This document shows positions 1-9,307 of a stretch of DNA of 64,000 nt, in pieces. The DNA is taken from assembly GCF_964332355.1 (NCBI RefSeq), contig NZ_OZ201294.1:254118-318117 (forward strand). Reading direction: 5' to 3'. Within the stretch, counting starts at the first letter, position 1, and each line of letters starts with the position of its first letter. Source of the DNA: Imbroritus primus. Lineage in GTDB: Bacteria > Pseudomonadota > Gammaproteobacteria > Burkholderiales > Burkholderiaceae. Both the position numbers and the translations under genes were made by a program. Under the pieces are notes generated by a model. That model had not been told where the DNA came from. It searched no databases and saw nothing but the letters and a program-made list of their open reading frames with translations.

Positions 1-503
1 CGGTAGTCCCACCACGGGAGGGAACAGAACACGACATCGAAACGGGCGGCGTGGAGGCCCAGCAGCTCCTCGGGTGTGAGGCCTGGCGTCCAGGCAAGGC
101 ACTGCGGGACGTGCGGCACTGCGGCGGCGCTTGCTCTAGCAGCGCGGATTTCCGTGAGGACTTCGGCCCACTGCATGCCGTCAAGACGCGCCGGTTGCAG
201 AAAGCGCAGGCCCGCCGCCCCCGCGCGCACCAGTGCGCAGGCCTCGTCCAGCCATGCCTGCCCGGTATGCAGGGGAACCGCCACGTCGAAGACACAGCCG
301 ATCCCGTGCCCCGCGCTACGTGCGCACAGGGACGCCGGATCGATGGATGCCACCGACTGCGCATCGAGTAACACATGGCCGAAGCCAAGATGGGCGGCAT
401 GCGTGATGCCGCGCGTGATCGCGCCTTCCCTTTCTCTATGGTCCAGTCCGGCTGACGGCGCGGCCATGTCGGCAGGCGTGGCGGCCAGCTGACAGATCCG
501 CAT
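1..503 (-). CDS. GlgE-like maltosyltransferase / alpha-amylase-family protein, N-terminal part (cut by window edge)
   Basis: An open frame runs leftward from the ATG at 503 and is still open at the window edge, giving about 167 residues. It has coding character throughout. The segment LGFGHVLLD (about residue 40) and the later FDVVFCSLPWWDYR resemble the (beta/alpha)8-barrel N-terminal half of the large GlgE-type maltosyltransferases of Burkholderiales, which carry a conserved S-x-x-WWD-[FY]-R stretch. Those enzymes transfer maltosyl units from maltose 1-phosphate onto alpha-glucan. Glycogen phosphorylase lies 1.9 kb away on the same strand, which fits. The family call is tentative because only the start is visible and no catalytic residue can be checked. 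Confidence 0.5.
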   Translation of the reverse strand, partial: MRICQLAATPADMAAPSAGLDHREREGAITRGITHAAHLGFGHVLLDAQSVASIDPASLCARSAGHGIGCVFDVAVPLHTGQAWLDEACALVRAGAAGLRFLQPARLDGMQWAEVLTEIRAARASAAAVPHVPQCLAWTPGLTPEELLGLHAARFDVVFCSLPWWDY

Positions 504-920
504 GCGACTGGCTGGATCGGGGCAGGGCATGGCTGATGACCTCCGTGGGCGGGATGGGTGGGGCACGCGCGGTAGCAGCGCGGCCCACGCACGTTTGTCT
601 CGTACCGGTAGCGAAGGGCGTGCCAGCATGTGCGCTCGCATGGACATTGGGGCGGGCCCGCGCGCGGGTGCGGTGGCTGTAAAACTTACATGGCCACATG
701 CAAGAAAAGCTGCCGCGCACCGGGCCCCCACGCGGTTTCAGGGGAGGTGATGTCAGACAGACACCGGCATCGGCGCGCCCGGGGGCTTCCTACAATGGAT
801 GCGTTGCTTCTATCTTGTCGGCGGATGCCCGGATCGGCAGCGGGGGCTGCATACCATGGCGGTTCCTGGTGCTGCCTTCGTGCGTCCACGTCGCGTTCCT
901 GTGTGTATTCTTTTCCGGTC
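504..920. other. Intergenic region between divergent genes
   Basis: This 417-base stretch separates the leftward GlgE-like gene from the rightward response regulator. Open frames through it lack ribosome-binding sites and recognisable domains, so I see no gene. It holds the inverted repeat TGTAA-AAC-TTACA at 678-690, annotated separately, and a possible -10 hexamer TACAAT at 791-796 without a convincing -35. Promoters for both flanking genes should lie here. Confidence 0.6.
676..692. promoter_or_regulatory. Recurrent GTAA-N3-TTAC-ATG motif, copy A
   Basis: The core GTAAAACTTACATG is an inverted repeat (GTAA/TTAC, 3-base spacer) followed by ATG. Near-identical copies sit at 5071-5084 and 13018-13031, each also between divergent genes of the glycogen/stress block. 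It may bind a shared dimeric regulator; the regulator is unknown. Confidence 0.4.
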
Positions 921-2360
921 ATGTCCATGCCCCATCTCCTGATCGTCGACGATGACGCAAGCATTTGCGAAACACTTTCCGATATCGCCGCGGACGAAGG
1001 CTTTACATGCGCCGTCGCTGGCACCTTGCGCGATGCCTGTCTGCAGATCGGCTGGCAGCAGCCGCACGCGGTGCTGGTGGATCTCACGCTGCCAGATGGC
1101 TCCGGCATGGAACTGTTCAATGAAGTGGGCGCAGCGGGCACGCAAGTGATCGTCATGACCGGAGATGCCACCGTCGATACCGCCGTCAAGGCATTGCGGC
1201 ACGGTGCGACCGATTACCTGGTCAAGCCGCTCAGCGCGTACCAGGTGCGCGCCCTGCTGCGCCGTGCCGCCCAGCAGTGCAGCGCCGTATCCGAACGTGC
1301 ACCGGCAACGCTCACGACAGCAGCTGTGGCCAGTGCAACCGCTGCTGTCGGCGCGGGCGGTCTGGTGGGCACGTCACCCGCGATGCTGCAGGTCTACGAG
1401 CAGATCAACAAGGTCGCGCCTACCGAGGCGACCGTGCTGCTGATCGGCGAAAGCGGAACCGGCAAGGAGCTGGCCGCGCAGACCATCCATCGGCTCTCCG
1501 CGCGGGCGCGGCATAACTTCATTGCCGTCAACTGCGGCGCCATCTCGCCGCACCTGATCGAGTCAGAGATGTTCGGCCACGAGCGCGGCAGCTTCACCGG
1601 CGCGGAACGCCAGCACAAAGGTTATTTCGAACGTGCCGATGGCGGTACGCTGTTTCTCGACGAAATCACCGAGATGCCGCTCGAGTTGCAGGTGAAGCTG
1701 CTGCGCGTGTTGGAAAGCGGCGGCTTCATGCGCGTTGGGACCAATCGCGAGCTGCGCTCCGACGTGCGCGTGCTGGCCGCCACCAACCGCAACCCCGAGG
1801 AAGCGGTGGCCGAAGGCAAGCTGCGCGCCGATCTGTATCACCGGCTCAACGTGTTTCCCATCGAACTGCCGCCCCTGCGCGAACGCGGCGACGATGTCCA
1901 GGCCATCGCCCAGATGCTGCTCGACCTGCTCAACCGCGAACATGGCACCCAGCGGCGCTTTGCGCCCGAGGTGCTGGAAAGCATGCGCCTGCATACCTGG
2001 CCAGGCAATGTGCGCGAGCTGCGCAACTTCGTGCAGCGCGCCTACATCATGTCTGACGACGACATCATCCGCGAGACGCAGGTGCCGGTCGCCATGGAGG
2101 TGGTGCACAGCGCACCGGGCACCGTGGTATCCGTGCCCGTTGGCATGTCACTGGCGGATGCCGATCGTGAACTGATCTTTGCCACGCTCGAGCAATGTGC
2201 GGGCGTCAAGAAACACGCTGCCGAAATCCTCGGTATCAGTCTCAAGACGCTCTACAACCGGCTCGAGGAATATGCCGCACGCGGCGAGTATCCGCCACGC
2301 GGCAGGTCGACGGCGGCAGAGAATGCTGGCGATGCCGGAGAACCGCCCGCACCGGCCTGA
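921..2360 (+). CDS. Sigma-54-dependent response regulator (receiver, AAA+, Fis-type HTH)
   Basis: The 479-residue protein begins MSMPHLLIVDDD, the normal start of a receiver domain, so I chose the ATG at 921 over upstream in-frame starts that would add an unrelated tail. The receiver (about 1-120) has the acidic pocket DDD and the phospho-acceptor Asp in LVDLTLPDGSG. The AAA+ domain (about 150-390) shows Walker A GESGTGKE and the sigma-54 contact loop as GSFTGA instead of the usual GAFTGA. A Fis-type helix-turn-helix follows near residues 420-460 (HAAEILGISLKTLYNRL). It should activate RpoN-dependent promoters when phosphorylated. No histidine kinase is adjacent, so it is an orphan. It converges on glgP with only 17 bases between stops. 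Confidence 0.9.
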   Translation: MSMPHLLIVDDDASICETLSDIAADEGFTCAVAGTLRDACLQIGWQQPHAVLVDLTLPDGSGMELFNEVGAAGTQVIVMTGDATVDTAVKALRHGATDYLVKPLSAYQVRALLRRAAQQCSAVSERAPATLTTAAVASATAAVGAGGLVGTSPAMLQVYEQINKVAPTEATVLLIGESGTGKELAAQTIHRLSARARHNFIAVNCGAISPHLIESEMFGHERGSFTGAERQHKGYFERADGGTLFLDEITEMPLELQVKLLRVLESGGFMRVGTNRELRSDVRVLAATNRNPEEAVAEGKLRADLYHRLNVFPIELPPLRERGDDVQAIAQMLLDLLNREHGTQRRFAPEVLESMRLHTWPGNVRELRNFVQRAYIMSDDDIIRETQVPVAMEVVHSAPGTVVSVPVGMSLADADRELIFATLEQCAGVKKHAAEILGISLKTLYNRLEEYAARGEYPPRGRSTAAENAGDAGEPPAPA

Positions 2361-2377
2361 GGCGCTGGCAGGCCAGG

Positions 2378-4939
2378 TTAGGCTGCGTCGCTCGGTGCCA
2401 TGGCACGCGGGCGGCCCCATTCGCGTTGAGCCGTAGCCGACTGCTCGGCGTCACGCAGCAACGGCACGGGTACCGGCTTGACATGCCAGATGCGTGCGCA
2501 GTACTCGCGGATCGCCCGGTCCGATGAAAAATAGCCCGAGCGCGCCACGGACAGGATCGACATGCGCTGCCACGCTGCCTGATCGAGGAAGGCAGCCGAC
2601 GTTTGCCCCTGCGCCGTGACATACGAGTCGAAATCGGCCAGCAGCAGATAAGGATCGTGCTGCAGCAGGTTGCCTGCGATCGGTTCGAACAGGGTCGGAT
2701 CGCCCCTCGAGAAAAAGCCCTGCTGCACCAGGTCGATGACCGCGCGCAGTTCCGGATTGCGCGCGTAGTAGGCCGCCGGACGATAGCCATCGGCGCGCAG
2801 GGCGGCGACCTCAGCCGCGGTCAGGCCAAAGGCGAAGAACTGTTCGGCGCCGATGGCATCGCGCAGTTCGATGTTGGCGCCGTCAAGTGTGCCGATGTTC
2901 AATGCGCCATTCATGGCGAACTTCATGTTGCCGGTGCCCGAGGCTTCCTTGCCAGCCAGCGAGATCTGTTCCGACAGGTCGGCCGCAGGATAGATGCGTT
3001 GCCCGAACCCCACGTTGAAGTTGGGCAGGAAAGCCACCTTGAGGCGGTCGCGTACCTGGGGATCGCGGTTGATCACGTCGGCCACCGAAGTGATGAAGCG
3101 GATCATCAGTTTGGCGTAGTGGTAGCCTGGCGCGGCCTTGCCGGCGAAGAGAAAGGTACGCGGCACGATCTCGGCATGCGGATCGGACTTGATGCGGTGA
3201 TACAGCGCGATGATGTGCAGCACGGCCAGGTGCTGGCGCTTGTATTCATGGATGCGCTTGACCATCACATCGAACATCGATGCCGGATCGACCACCACGC
3301 CGGTCTGCTGGCGGATCAGCACCGCCAGGTCGGCCTTGTTGGCCTGGTGCGCGGCGTGCCAGCGCTCGCGGAAGCCGGCATCGTCGGCATGGATCTCCAG
3401 CGCGCGCGTCTGTTCGAGATCAGTGACCCAGCCGTCGCCGATGGCATCGGTCATCAGCCGTGCCAGTCGCGGATTCGATAGTGCCAGCCAGCGGCGCGGC
3501 GTGACGCCATTCGTGATGCTTTCGAATTTCTCCGGCCAGACGGCATTGAAATCGCGCAGCACGTCCTCGCGCATCAGCTTGGCATGCAGGTCGGCCACGC
3601 CATTGATGGTATGGCTGCCGACACAGGCGAGATGCGCCATACGCACGGCGCGCGGGCCGCTTTCGTCGATCAGCGAGAGCCGTGCCGCACGGTCGCCATG
3701 CCCGTAGTCGCGGATGCGTACTTCTTCCAGGAAGCGCGTGTTGATCTCGTAGATGATCTCAAGGTGGCGCGGCAGAATGGTTTCGAACAGTTCCAGTGGC
3801 CAGCATTCGAGGGCTTCCGGCAGCAGGGTGTGATTGGTATAGGCGAAGGCATGGCGCGTGACATGCCAGGCCGTATCCCACGGTACCAGATGCTCGTCCA
3901 CCAGCAGGCGCATCAGCTCAGCAATGCCGATGGCCGGATGGGTATCGTTGAGCTGCACGGCGAATTGTTCGTGAAAGCACGTCACCGGCATCTGGTGCAA
4001 CTCGAGGATGCGCAGCATGTCCTGCAGCGAGCAGGCGACGAAAAAGTACTGCTGCTCCAGTCGCAACGCCTTGCCCTGGTAGGTTTCATCGTTCGGGTAG
4101 AGCACCTTGGTGAGGTTCTCCGAGGTCACCTTGCGATTCACTGCGCCCAGATAATCGCCACGATTGAACACATCGAAATCGAACGCCTCGGTGGCCTCCG
4201 CGCGCCACAGGCGCAAGGTGTTGACGGTATTGACGCGGTAGCCGAGGATCGGCGAATCGAAAGGCACACCCATCACGCTCTTGCCCGGCACCCAGCGTAC
4301 CCGGTAGTGGCCGCGGTCATCGGTGTAGTGCTCGGTGTGCCCGCCGAGCTTGACCTCGACGGCCCAGTCGGAGCGCTGGATTTCCCACGGATTGCCGTTG
4401 CGCAGCCAGGTGTCGGTGTTTTCCACCTGCATGCCGTCGATGATGCTCTGCTGGAAGATGCCGTACTCGTAGCGGATGCCGTAGCCGATGGCGGGAATCT
4501 CCAGCGTCGCCAGCGAATCCATGAAGCATGCGGCCAGCCGCCCCAGGCCGCCATTGCCAAGGCCCGGCTCGGCTTCCTGCGCCAGTAGCATATCGAGGTC
4601 CAGCCCGAGTTCGCGCATCGCCTCGCGCACCTCGTCCTGGATACCGAGGTTCAGCAGGTTGTTGCCCAGATGCGGACCCAGCAGGAATTCCGCCGACAGG
4701 TAGGCGACGGTACGGGCCGGTGTGCTGAGATGCTTTTCGCCAGTGCTGATCCAGCGCTGCACCATGCGGTCGCGTACCGTATGCGCGAGTGCCTGGAACA
4801 GGTCGTTCTGGTTGGCCAGCCCCGGCAGCTTGGCCTGCGTATAGAACACATGGTCGAGAAAGGCGCGCCGGATCGGCGTGCGGGCCAGTGAGGTGCGGGT
4901 ATTGTCGGTCGCGGCGACGGGCGAGGTATTCGCGGCCAT
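2378..4939 (-). CDS. glgP: Glycogen/starch/alpha-glucan phosphorylase
   Basis: The 853-residue protein phosphorolyses alpha-1,4-glucan to glucose 1-phosphate in the cytoplasm. The glycine-rich and pyridoxal-phosphate Lys region (EASGTGNMKFAMNGA) lies near residue 690, and the N-terminal GNGGLGRLAACF and EYGIFQQ motifs are typical of the family. Length matches bacterial phosphorylases (about 800-850). I chose the ATG at 4939 because GCAGGAG lies seven bases upstream; longer in-frame starts have no ribosome site. Together with the GlgE-like gene at the left edge it suggests a storage-glucan turnover module. Motif copy B (5071-5084) sits in its upstream region. Confidence 0.95.
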   Translation of the reverse strand: MAANTSPVAATDNTRTSLARTPIRRAFLDHVFYTQAKLPGLANQNDLFQALAHTVRDRMVQRWISTGEKHLSTPARTVAYLSAEFLLGPHLGNNLLNLGIQDEVREAMRELGLDLDMLLAQEAEPGLGNGGLGRLAACFMDSLATLEIPAIGYGIRYEYGIFQQSIIDGMQVENTDTWLRNGNPWEIQRSDWAVEVKLGGHTEHYTDDRGHYRVRWVPGKSVMGVPFDSPILGYRVNTVNTLRLWRAEATEAFDFDVFNRGDYLGAVNRKVTSENLTKVLYPNDETYQGKALRLEQQYFFVACSLQDMLRILELHQMPVTCFHEQFAVQLNDTHPAIGIAELMRLLVDEHLVPWDTAWHVTRHAFAYTNHTLLPEALECWPLELFETILPRHLEIIYEINTRFLEEVRIRDYGHGDRAARLSLIDESGPRAVRMAHLACVGSHTINGVADLHAKLMREDVLRDFNAVWPEKFESITNGVTPRRWLALSNPRLARLMTDAIGDGWVTDLEQTRALEIHADDAGFRERWHAAHQANKADLAVLIRQQTGVVVDPASMFDVMVKRIHEYKRQHLAVLHIIALYHRIKSDPHAEIVPRTFLFAGKAAPGYHYAKLMIRFITSVADVINRDPQVRDRLKVAFLPNFNVGFGQRIYPAADLSEQISLAGKEASGTGNMKFAMNGALNIGTLDGANIELRDAIGAEQFFAFGLTAAEVAALRADGYRPAAYYARNPELRAVIDLVQQGFFSRGDPTLFEPIAGNLLQHDPYLLLADFDSYVTAQGQTSAAFLDQAAWQRMSILSVARSGYFSSDRAIREYCARIWHVKPVPVPLLRDAEQSATAQREWGRPRAMAPSDAA

Positions 4940-5258
4940 GCGTGGCTCCTGCGTCGGGAAGGGTGAGCGGATCGTCATGCGCTGGGGCGGAGCGGCTGCC
5001 TCCAGCGTAGGCAAGGTTGGACGGCAGAAGCAAGCTGCCGTTCCGATGTCGAAAGTGATGCTGCACACTGGTAAGAATTACATGCCGTGCCCGCTTGATC
5101 GTGCATCGGACCATTGCGCGGCAAGGTTCGGCCGGCTGGCGCGCAACTTGCGTAATGCAGGAGGCGGACCGCCTCGCTGCCTAGGCGGAATCCACCGACT
5201 GCGCCTGACGCGGAGCCGGGGATGTTGTCCGCTGTGAAGTCCAGATCAAGGAGCCGAC
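4940..5258. other. Divergent intergenic region
   Basis: This 319-base region lies between glgP (leftward) and a small rightward gene. I see no gene in it. It contains motif copy B at 5068-5084 and a short perfect inverted repeat GAGGCGG-A-CCGCCTC at 5161-5175. Confidence 0.6.
5068..5084. promoter_or_regulatory. Recurrent GTAA-N3-TTAC-ATG motif, copy B
   Basis: The core GTAAGAATTACATG differs from copy A at only two positions, both inside the spacer. It lies 132 bases upstream of glgP and 175 bases upstream of the small gene at 5259. Confidence 0.4.
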
Positions 5259-5681
5259 ATGCACAAAGCCAAGACTTCTCCGCAGCATGCCAAGAACCGG
5301 ACGCGGCCGTATGTGCCGCCCAAGGTTGACGACGACACGCCGACCTATCAAGAGGCCGTCGACGAGTCGCTCGAAATGACGTTCCCCGCAAGCGATCCGA
5401 TTTCGCCGAGTGCGGCCATGCACGCCGAAGAGCGGGTGCGTACCGAGCGCGACAAGACCGACTGGAAACTCTCGCCGGGCAGCGAGAACCAGCCAGTCGG
5501 GACGACGCCTGCTGCGCAGCGCACAGGCAAGACCGACAAGAGCGCCGCGCACGCCAGCCATGGCGAGACGAAAACCGCCAGCGTGTCGACCAAGGGAGCG
5601 GTGAAAGGCGCAACAAAAAGCGCTGGGAAAACGCCTGAGAAGGGCGCCGTAAAAGGGCCCGTGAAGCGCCCGACCCATTGA
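5259..5681 (+). CDS. Small disordered basic protein, probable stress-associated
   Basis: The 140-residue protein has an AAGGAGC ribosome site before its ATG. Residues about 30-55 contain DESLEMTFPASDP, a short acidic/aromatic motif found in many small stress-related proteobacterial proteins. The C-terminal half is low in complexity, rich in Lys, Ala, Gly and Thr with repeated KGAVKG units, and should be disordered and able to bind nucleic acid or polyanions. No enzymatic domain, signal peptide or membrane segment is visible. Its place between glgP and the NHEJ genes suggests a stress role, but that is inference from context only. Confidence 0.7.
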   Translation: MHKAKTSPQHAKNRTRPYVPPKVDDDTPTYQEAVDESLEMTFPASDPISPSAAMHAEERVRTERDKTDWKLSPGSENQPVGTTPAAQRTGKTDKSAAHASHGETKTASVSTKGAVKGATKSAGKTPEKGAVKGPVKRPTH

Positions 5682-5682
5682 G

Positions 5683-5703
5683 GGCCGGCGTTCGCCGGTG
5701 GCC
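5683..5703. terminator. GC-rich hairpin between convergent genes
   Basis: CCGGCG and CGCCGG pair around a tight loop, with further GG/CC pairing after a bulge, in the 36-base gap between the convergent small gene and ligD. No T-run follows on either strand, so this is at best a weak bidirectional terminator. Confidence 0.3.
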
Positions 5704-5717
5704 GCGCGTGGGTATGC

Positions 5718-8219
5718 TCATGCGTCGGCCATCAGGCGCACATGCCGTACCGCGAGTGTGGTGCGTGCGGCGTTGAAGGTGTCCCATAGCGCGGCGTGTT
5801 CTTCGAGGTGACGCATAGCGTTACCGATGTGGAAGTGCGCGCCCCGCAGATCGGTTTTGCCGTCGAGGGCGTTCCAGGCCAGCGGCATGGCGACGGGGGC
5901 GCCAGCGCGGGCGCGCACCGCGTACGGCACGATGGCGGTATTACCTGCGCTATTGCGCAGGTAATCGATAAAGATACGCCCATGACGCCGGGACTTGGAC
6001 ATCGACGCCGTGAAACGCTCCGGCATCAGCCCGCTCAGGTGCTGGGCCAGTCCCCGTGCAAATGTCTTGACCTCCTCCCACGAGCGACCACGCCGCAGCG
6101 GCACGACCACGTGCAGTCCCTTGCCGCCTGTGCTGCGCAGGAACGATGGCAGCTCGAATTCTTCCAGGGTCCCGCGCACCAATCGGGCGGCATCGGCGAT
6201 GACGCGCCAGCTCAGCGCCGGATCGGGATCGAGATCGAAAGTGATCTGATCGGGCCGGTCGAGGCGGGGCAGGGTCGCACCCCACTGATGCAGCTCGATG
6301 ACGCCGTGCTGTACCAGTGCGACGATGCCGGCCTCGCTTTGTACCGCGATGTAAGGCGCATCTTCGCCCGGCACATCGACGCGCATCAGCCCCTCAGGCA
6401 GGGTTTGCGCAAGTGCCCAGTGCTTCTGGAAGAAACAGGTACGCTGCGTGCCTTCGGGGCAGCGCATGAGCGAGAGCGGCCGGCCATGCAGCCATGGCAG
6501 CATCCAGCCGGCGACACCTGCGTAGTAGCGCGCCAGCTCACCCTTGGTGAAACCTGCATCGGGAAACACCACGCGCTCGGCATGCGTGATGCGCACCCCG
6601 TGCCATGCTGCTGTATCAGCGGATGAGGCAGAACTGCGTCCGCTTTGCCTGGGGCGCTTGGCGGGTTGAGCGAGCTGGCTTGCGGACATGGTCGCTTCCT
6701 CCTCGATCTCGTTGGCGGCCTTGTCGGGGCGCAAGCCGGCAAATGCGGCCTGACGCAGCAGCCGGTCGGTGGTCCAGCCAGTGTAGGTCACTTCCGCGAC
6801 CAGTACCGGGCGGGTCCAGTGCACCTGTTCGCCGGCCAGGCGGGGTGGCGGTGCGAATGGGCTGCGCGCGCGCCGCTCGCGTACGAGCCGCTGGTGCAAG
6901 GCGCTCAGCTGCGCGCGGCTGAAACCACTGCCGACACGGCCCACATAGCGCAGCGTGGCGGGTTTGCCGGAGGACCGTGCCCATACGCCGAGCAACAGCG
7001 CGCCAAGATGGATGCGCTGGCCTTTGGGTTCGGTCCACCCGCCGATCACGAACTCCGCGCGGGGCCGGCACTTGATCTTGATCCACGCTGTGGTGCGCCG
7101 GCCGCTATACGCGGCATCATGCTGCTTGCCAATCACGCCTTCGAGATGGAGCGCACACGCCGCTGCCCAGACGGTTGGGCCGTCTCCGGGTAGCTCCGTA
7201 CTCAGCTGGACGTGCGGCGGCAGCGCGGGAGCCAGGGATTCGAGGACGGCCCGGCGCTGCGACAGCGGCAACGATCGCAGGTCACGGCCGTCCCACCAGG
7301 GGATGTCGAAGAGCACGTAGTGCAGACGGCTGGCATCGCTGTCCGCTGGTCCTTCGGCGCTGAGCATGGCCTGCAGGGCGCCGAAGCTGCTATGACCGTG
7401 CGCATCGAACACGACGAGCTCACCATCGAGCCAGCCGCCGGCGGGCAGCGCGCGGGCCAGGCCCTCTGCTAGCGCTGCCAGAGCCGGGGTGCGATGTTCC
7501 CACGCGAGACCATTGCGGCTCAGTAGCTGGGCCTTGCCATCGTGGATACGGCATAGCATGCGGTAGCCGTCGTATTTGATTTCGTAGCGCCAGCCCGGCG
7601 TTTCGGGCGGTGCATCGACCAGGGTCGCCAGTTGCGGCGCGAGCGTCGCCGGGGGCGCAGCGGTGGCGTGTCTCCGCTTGCGTGATGGGGCCGCGAGCGC
7701 TGCCGGCGCGTGTTCAGCATCGTGCCCGGGCAAGGCAAAGGCGTCGGCAGTCTTGCGCAACAGCCACTGCGTGTCCTTGCCGCTGGTGCGCACCAGTATC
7801 CAGTCGCCTGCCAGTCGCCCGCCAAGCAGGCGAAAGCGCAGGCGACCCCGCTGCAGCCCGGCATGGGCATCGTCTAGCGGTTGCCAGGTGCCACGGTCCC
7901 AGATACGGACTTGCCCAGCGCCGTACTGGCCGGCAGGAATTTCGCCCTCGAAGCTCTCATAGCCGAGCGGATGGTCTTCGACCTGCACCGCCAGCCGCTT
8001 CACAGTGGGATCGAGACTGGGCCCCTTCGGCACCGCCCAGCTTTTCAGCACACCGTCGAGTTCGAGGCGAAAGTCATAGTGCAGGTGGCTGGCATGATGT
8101 CGCTGTACGACATAGCAGCCGTCGGCATGCGCGCGGCGCGCCGCCCGGCCCGCCGGTTCGGGTGTCTTGTGGAAATCGCGGCGGGCGCGATAGCGCTGCA
8201 GCGCGTCCTTTGCGCTCAT
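5718..8219 (-). CDS. ligD: ATP-dependent DNA ligase LigD (phosphoesterase-ligase-polymerase)
   Basis: The 833-residue protein is the end-processing and sealing enzyme of bacterial non-homologous end joining. Domain order is 3'-phosphoesterase (HHASHLHYDFRLE, residues about 41-53), then ATP-dependent ligase with the adenylated Lys in EIKYDGYR (about Lys215), then a primase-like polymerase from about residue 545 with catalytic DLDPDP. This is the order and length of Pseudomonas-type LigD. The ATG at 8219 overlaps the ku stop codon as ATGA, implying translational coupling; a longer frame reading into ku was rejected. The Lys/Arg/Ala-rich linker near residues 165-200 is normal for the family. Confidence 0.96.
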   Translation of the reverse strand: MSAKDALQRYRARRDFHKTPEPAGRAARRAHADGCYVVQRHHASHLHYDFRLELDGVLKSWAVPKGPSLDPTVKRLAVQVEDHPLGYESFEGEIPAGQYGAGQVRIWDRGTWQPLDDAHAGLQRGRLRFRLLGGRLAGDWILVRTSGKDTQWLLRKTADAFALPGHDAEHAPAALAAPSRKRRHATAAPPATLAPQLATLVDAPPETPGWRYEIKYDGYRMLCRIHDGKAQLLSRNGLAWEHRTPALAALAEGLARALPAGGWLDGELVVFDAHGHSSFGALQAMLSAEGPADSDASRLHYVLFDIPWWDGRDLRSLPLSQRRAVLESLAPALPPHVQLSTELPGDGPTVWAAACALHLEGVIGKQHDAAYSGRRTTAWIKIKCRPRAEFVIGGWTEPKGQRIHLGALLLGVWARSSGKPATLRYVGRVGSGFSRAQLSALHQRLVRERRARSPFAPPPRLAGEQVHWTRPVLVAEVTYTGWTTDRLLRQAAFAGLRPDKAANEIEEEATMSASQLAQPAKRPRQSGRSSASSADTAAWHGVRITHAERVVFPDAGFTKGELARYYAGVAGWMLPWLHGRPLSLMRCPEGTQRTCFFQKHWALAQTLPEGLMRVDVPGEDAPYIAVQSEAGIVALVQHGVIELHQWGATLPRLDRPDQITFDLDPDPALSWRVIADAARLVRGTLEEFELPSFLRSTGGKGLHVVVPLRRGRSWEEVKTFARGLAQHLSGLMPERFTASMSKSRRHGRIFIDYLRNSAGNTAIVPYAVRARAGAPVAMPLAWNALDGKTDLRGAHFHIGNAMRHLEEHAALWDTFNAARTTLAVRHVRLMADA

Positions 8220-9142
8220 GCCGCCGACGCCCGTTTGCGGCGCGTGCTCTCCGCCCCGGCCTTGCGCGGCCGCTTGCTGGACGTGGTCTTGGCGGTGGCG
8301 GTCTTGCGCGTGGCGCTCTTGGTGCGCGTGCCGGATTTGCCCTGGCGTTGTGCGATGCTGCTGCGAATGAGGTCCATCATGTCGATGATGTCGGCACTCT
8401 TGCGCGGCGCGGTGTCGGCCGGCGGGGTGTCGGCCACGGTGTGGGTCTGCCCGGCCGCGATGCGGCGCTCGATGCGTTTCATCAGGTCGGCGCGGTACGT
8501 GTCGTGATACTGATCGGGTGACCACGACTCCGCCATGTCTTCCACCAGCTTGGCCGCCATGCCGACCTCGCGGGCGGTAACGCCGGTGCCGCGCGTACCG
8601 CTGGCCGGCAGGTCGAGTTCGTCGACGGGCAATATCTCCTCGGCAAAACGCATGGTGTTGAGGACCAGGACCTGATCGCTGACCAGGACCGCGGCGAGGT
8701 GCTGGCGCGCGCGAATCACCACCAGCGCCAGCGCGGCATATCCGGTACGGCGCATGGTTTCGCGCAGCAGCGCATAGCCTTTGGCACCATGCCGGTCCGG
8801 CTCCAGGTAGTAGGGCGTCTCGAAGAAGTAGGGTGGAATCTCCGCAGCCTGCACGAAGCTGACGATATCGACGGTCTGCGTGGCCTCGACATTGGCCTGG
8901 ATGAAATCCTCTTCGGTCAGCAGCACATACTCGCCCTTGCTGTACTGGTAACCCTTGGCGATATGCGCCGATTCGACCGGCTTGCCGGTGCGTTTGTTGA
9001 TGCGCTGGTACCCGACCGGCGCCATGTCGCGCCGGTCGATCCAGTCAAGGTCGATGGTGTTGCTGTGCGACGCGGGCTTGAGCACCACGGGAATGGTGAC
9101 CAGGCCGAATGAAATCGCACCGCGCCAGATGATGCGGGACAT
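8216..9142 (-). CDS. ku: Ku family DNA end-binding protein
   Basis: The 308-residue protein starts MSRIIWRGAISFGLVTIPV, the hallmark of bacterial Ku, which forms a homodimeric ring on double-strand DNA ends and recruits LigD. The Ku core spans about residues 1-250. The basic C-terminal tail (rich in Lys, Arg, Thr and Ala, residues about 265-308) is the DNA- and LigD-interacting extension seen in long bacterial Ku proteins. It lies just downstream of the 46-residue gene and the phosphatase-like gene and overlaps ligD by four bases, so all are probably one transcript. Confidence 0.96.
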   Translation of the reverse strand: MSRIIWRGAISFGLVTIPVVLKPASHSNTIDLDWIDRRDMAPVGYQRINKRTGKPVESAHIAKGYQYSKGEYVLLTEEDFIQANVEATQTVDIVSFVQAAEIPPYFFETPYYLEPDRHGAKGYALLRETMRRTGYAALALVVIRARQHLAAVLVSDQVLVLNTMRFAEEILPVDELDLPASGTRGTGVTAREVGMAAKLVEDMAESWSPDQYHDTYRADLMKRIERRIAAGQTHTVADTPPADTAPRKSADIIDMMDLIRSSIAQRQGKSGTRTKSATRKTATAKTTSSKRPRKAGAESTRRKRASAA

Positions 9143-9165
9143 CCTGCTCTCGTCTACCTGTCACA

Positions 9166-9306
9166 TCACGCGCGTTTGGGCGGCGGCGGTGGCACGTCGC
9201 CTGGCGGCGGATCATTGACGGGTTCGTGGGTGTCCGGAATCGGCACCGGCGGCTCGGGGATCTCGGGGCGTGGCGGCGCCTGGTCGGGCTCGGGAGTAAT
9301 GTGCAT
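9166..9306 (-). CDS. 46-residue proline-rich protein
   Basis: The small product begins MHITPEP and is about one third Pro, ending DVPPPPPKRA. It has a clear GAGGAAAA ribosome site and starts one base after the stop of the upstream phosphatase-like gene (TGACATG), so translation is probably coupled. Ku follows 23 bases downstream. No domain is recognisable; proline-rich proteins of this type are common and unnamed in stress-gene clusters of Burkholderiales. A longer in-frame start inside the upstream gene lacks a ribosome site. Confidence 0.7.
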   Translation of the reverse strand: MHITPEPDQAPPRPEIPEPPVPIPDTHEPVNDPPPGDVPPPPPKRA

Positions 9307-9307
9307 G

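Noticed and set aside
630..920. N-terminal extension of the response regulator to 630
   Set aside because: The extra 97 residues are low in homology and Arg/Cys-rich, and would precede a normal receiver start at 921.
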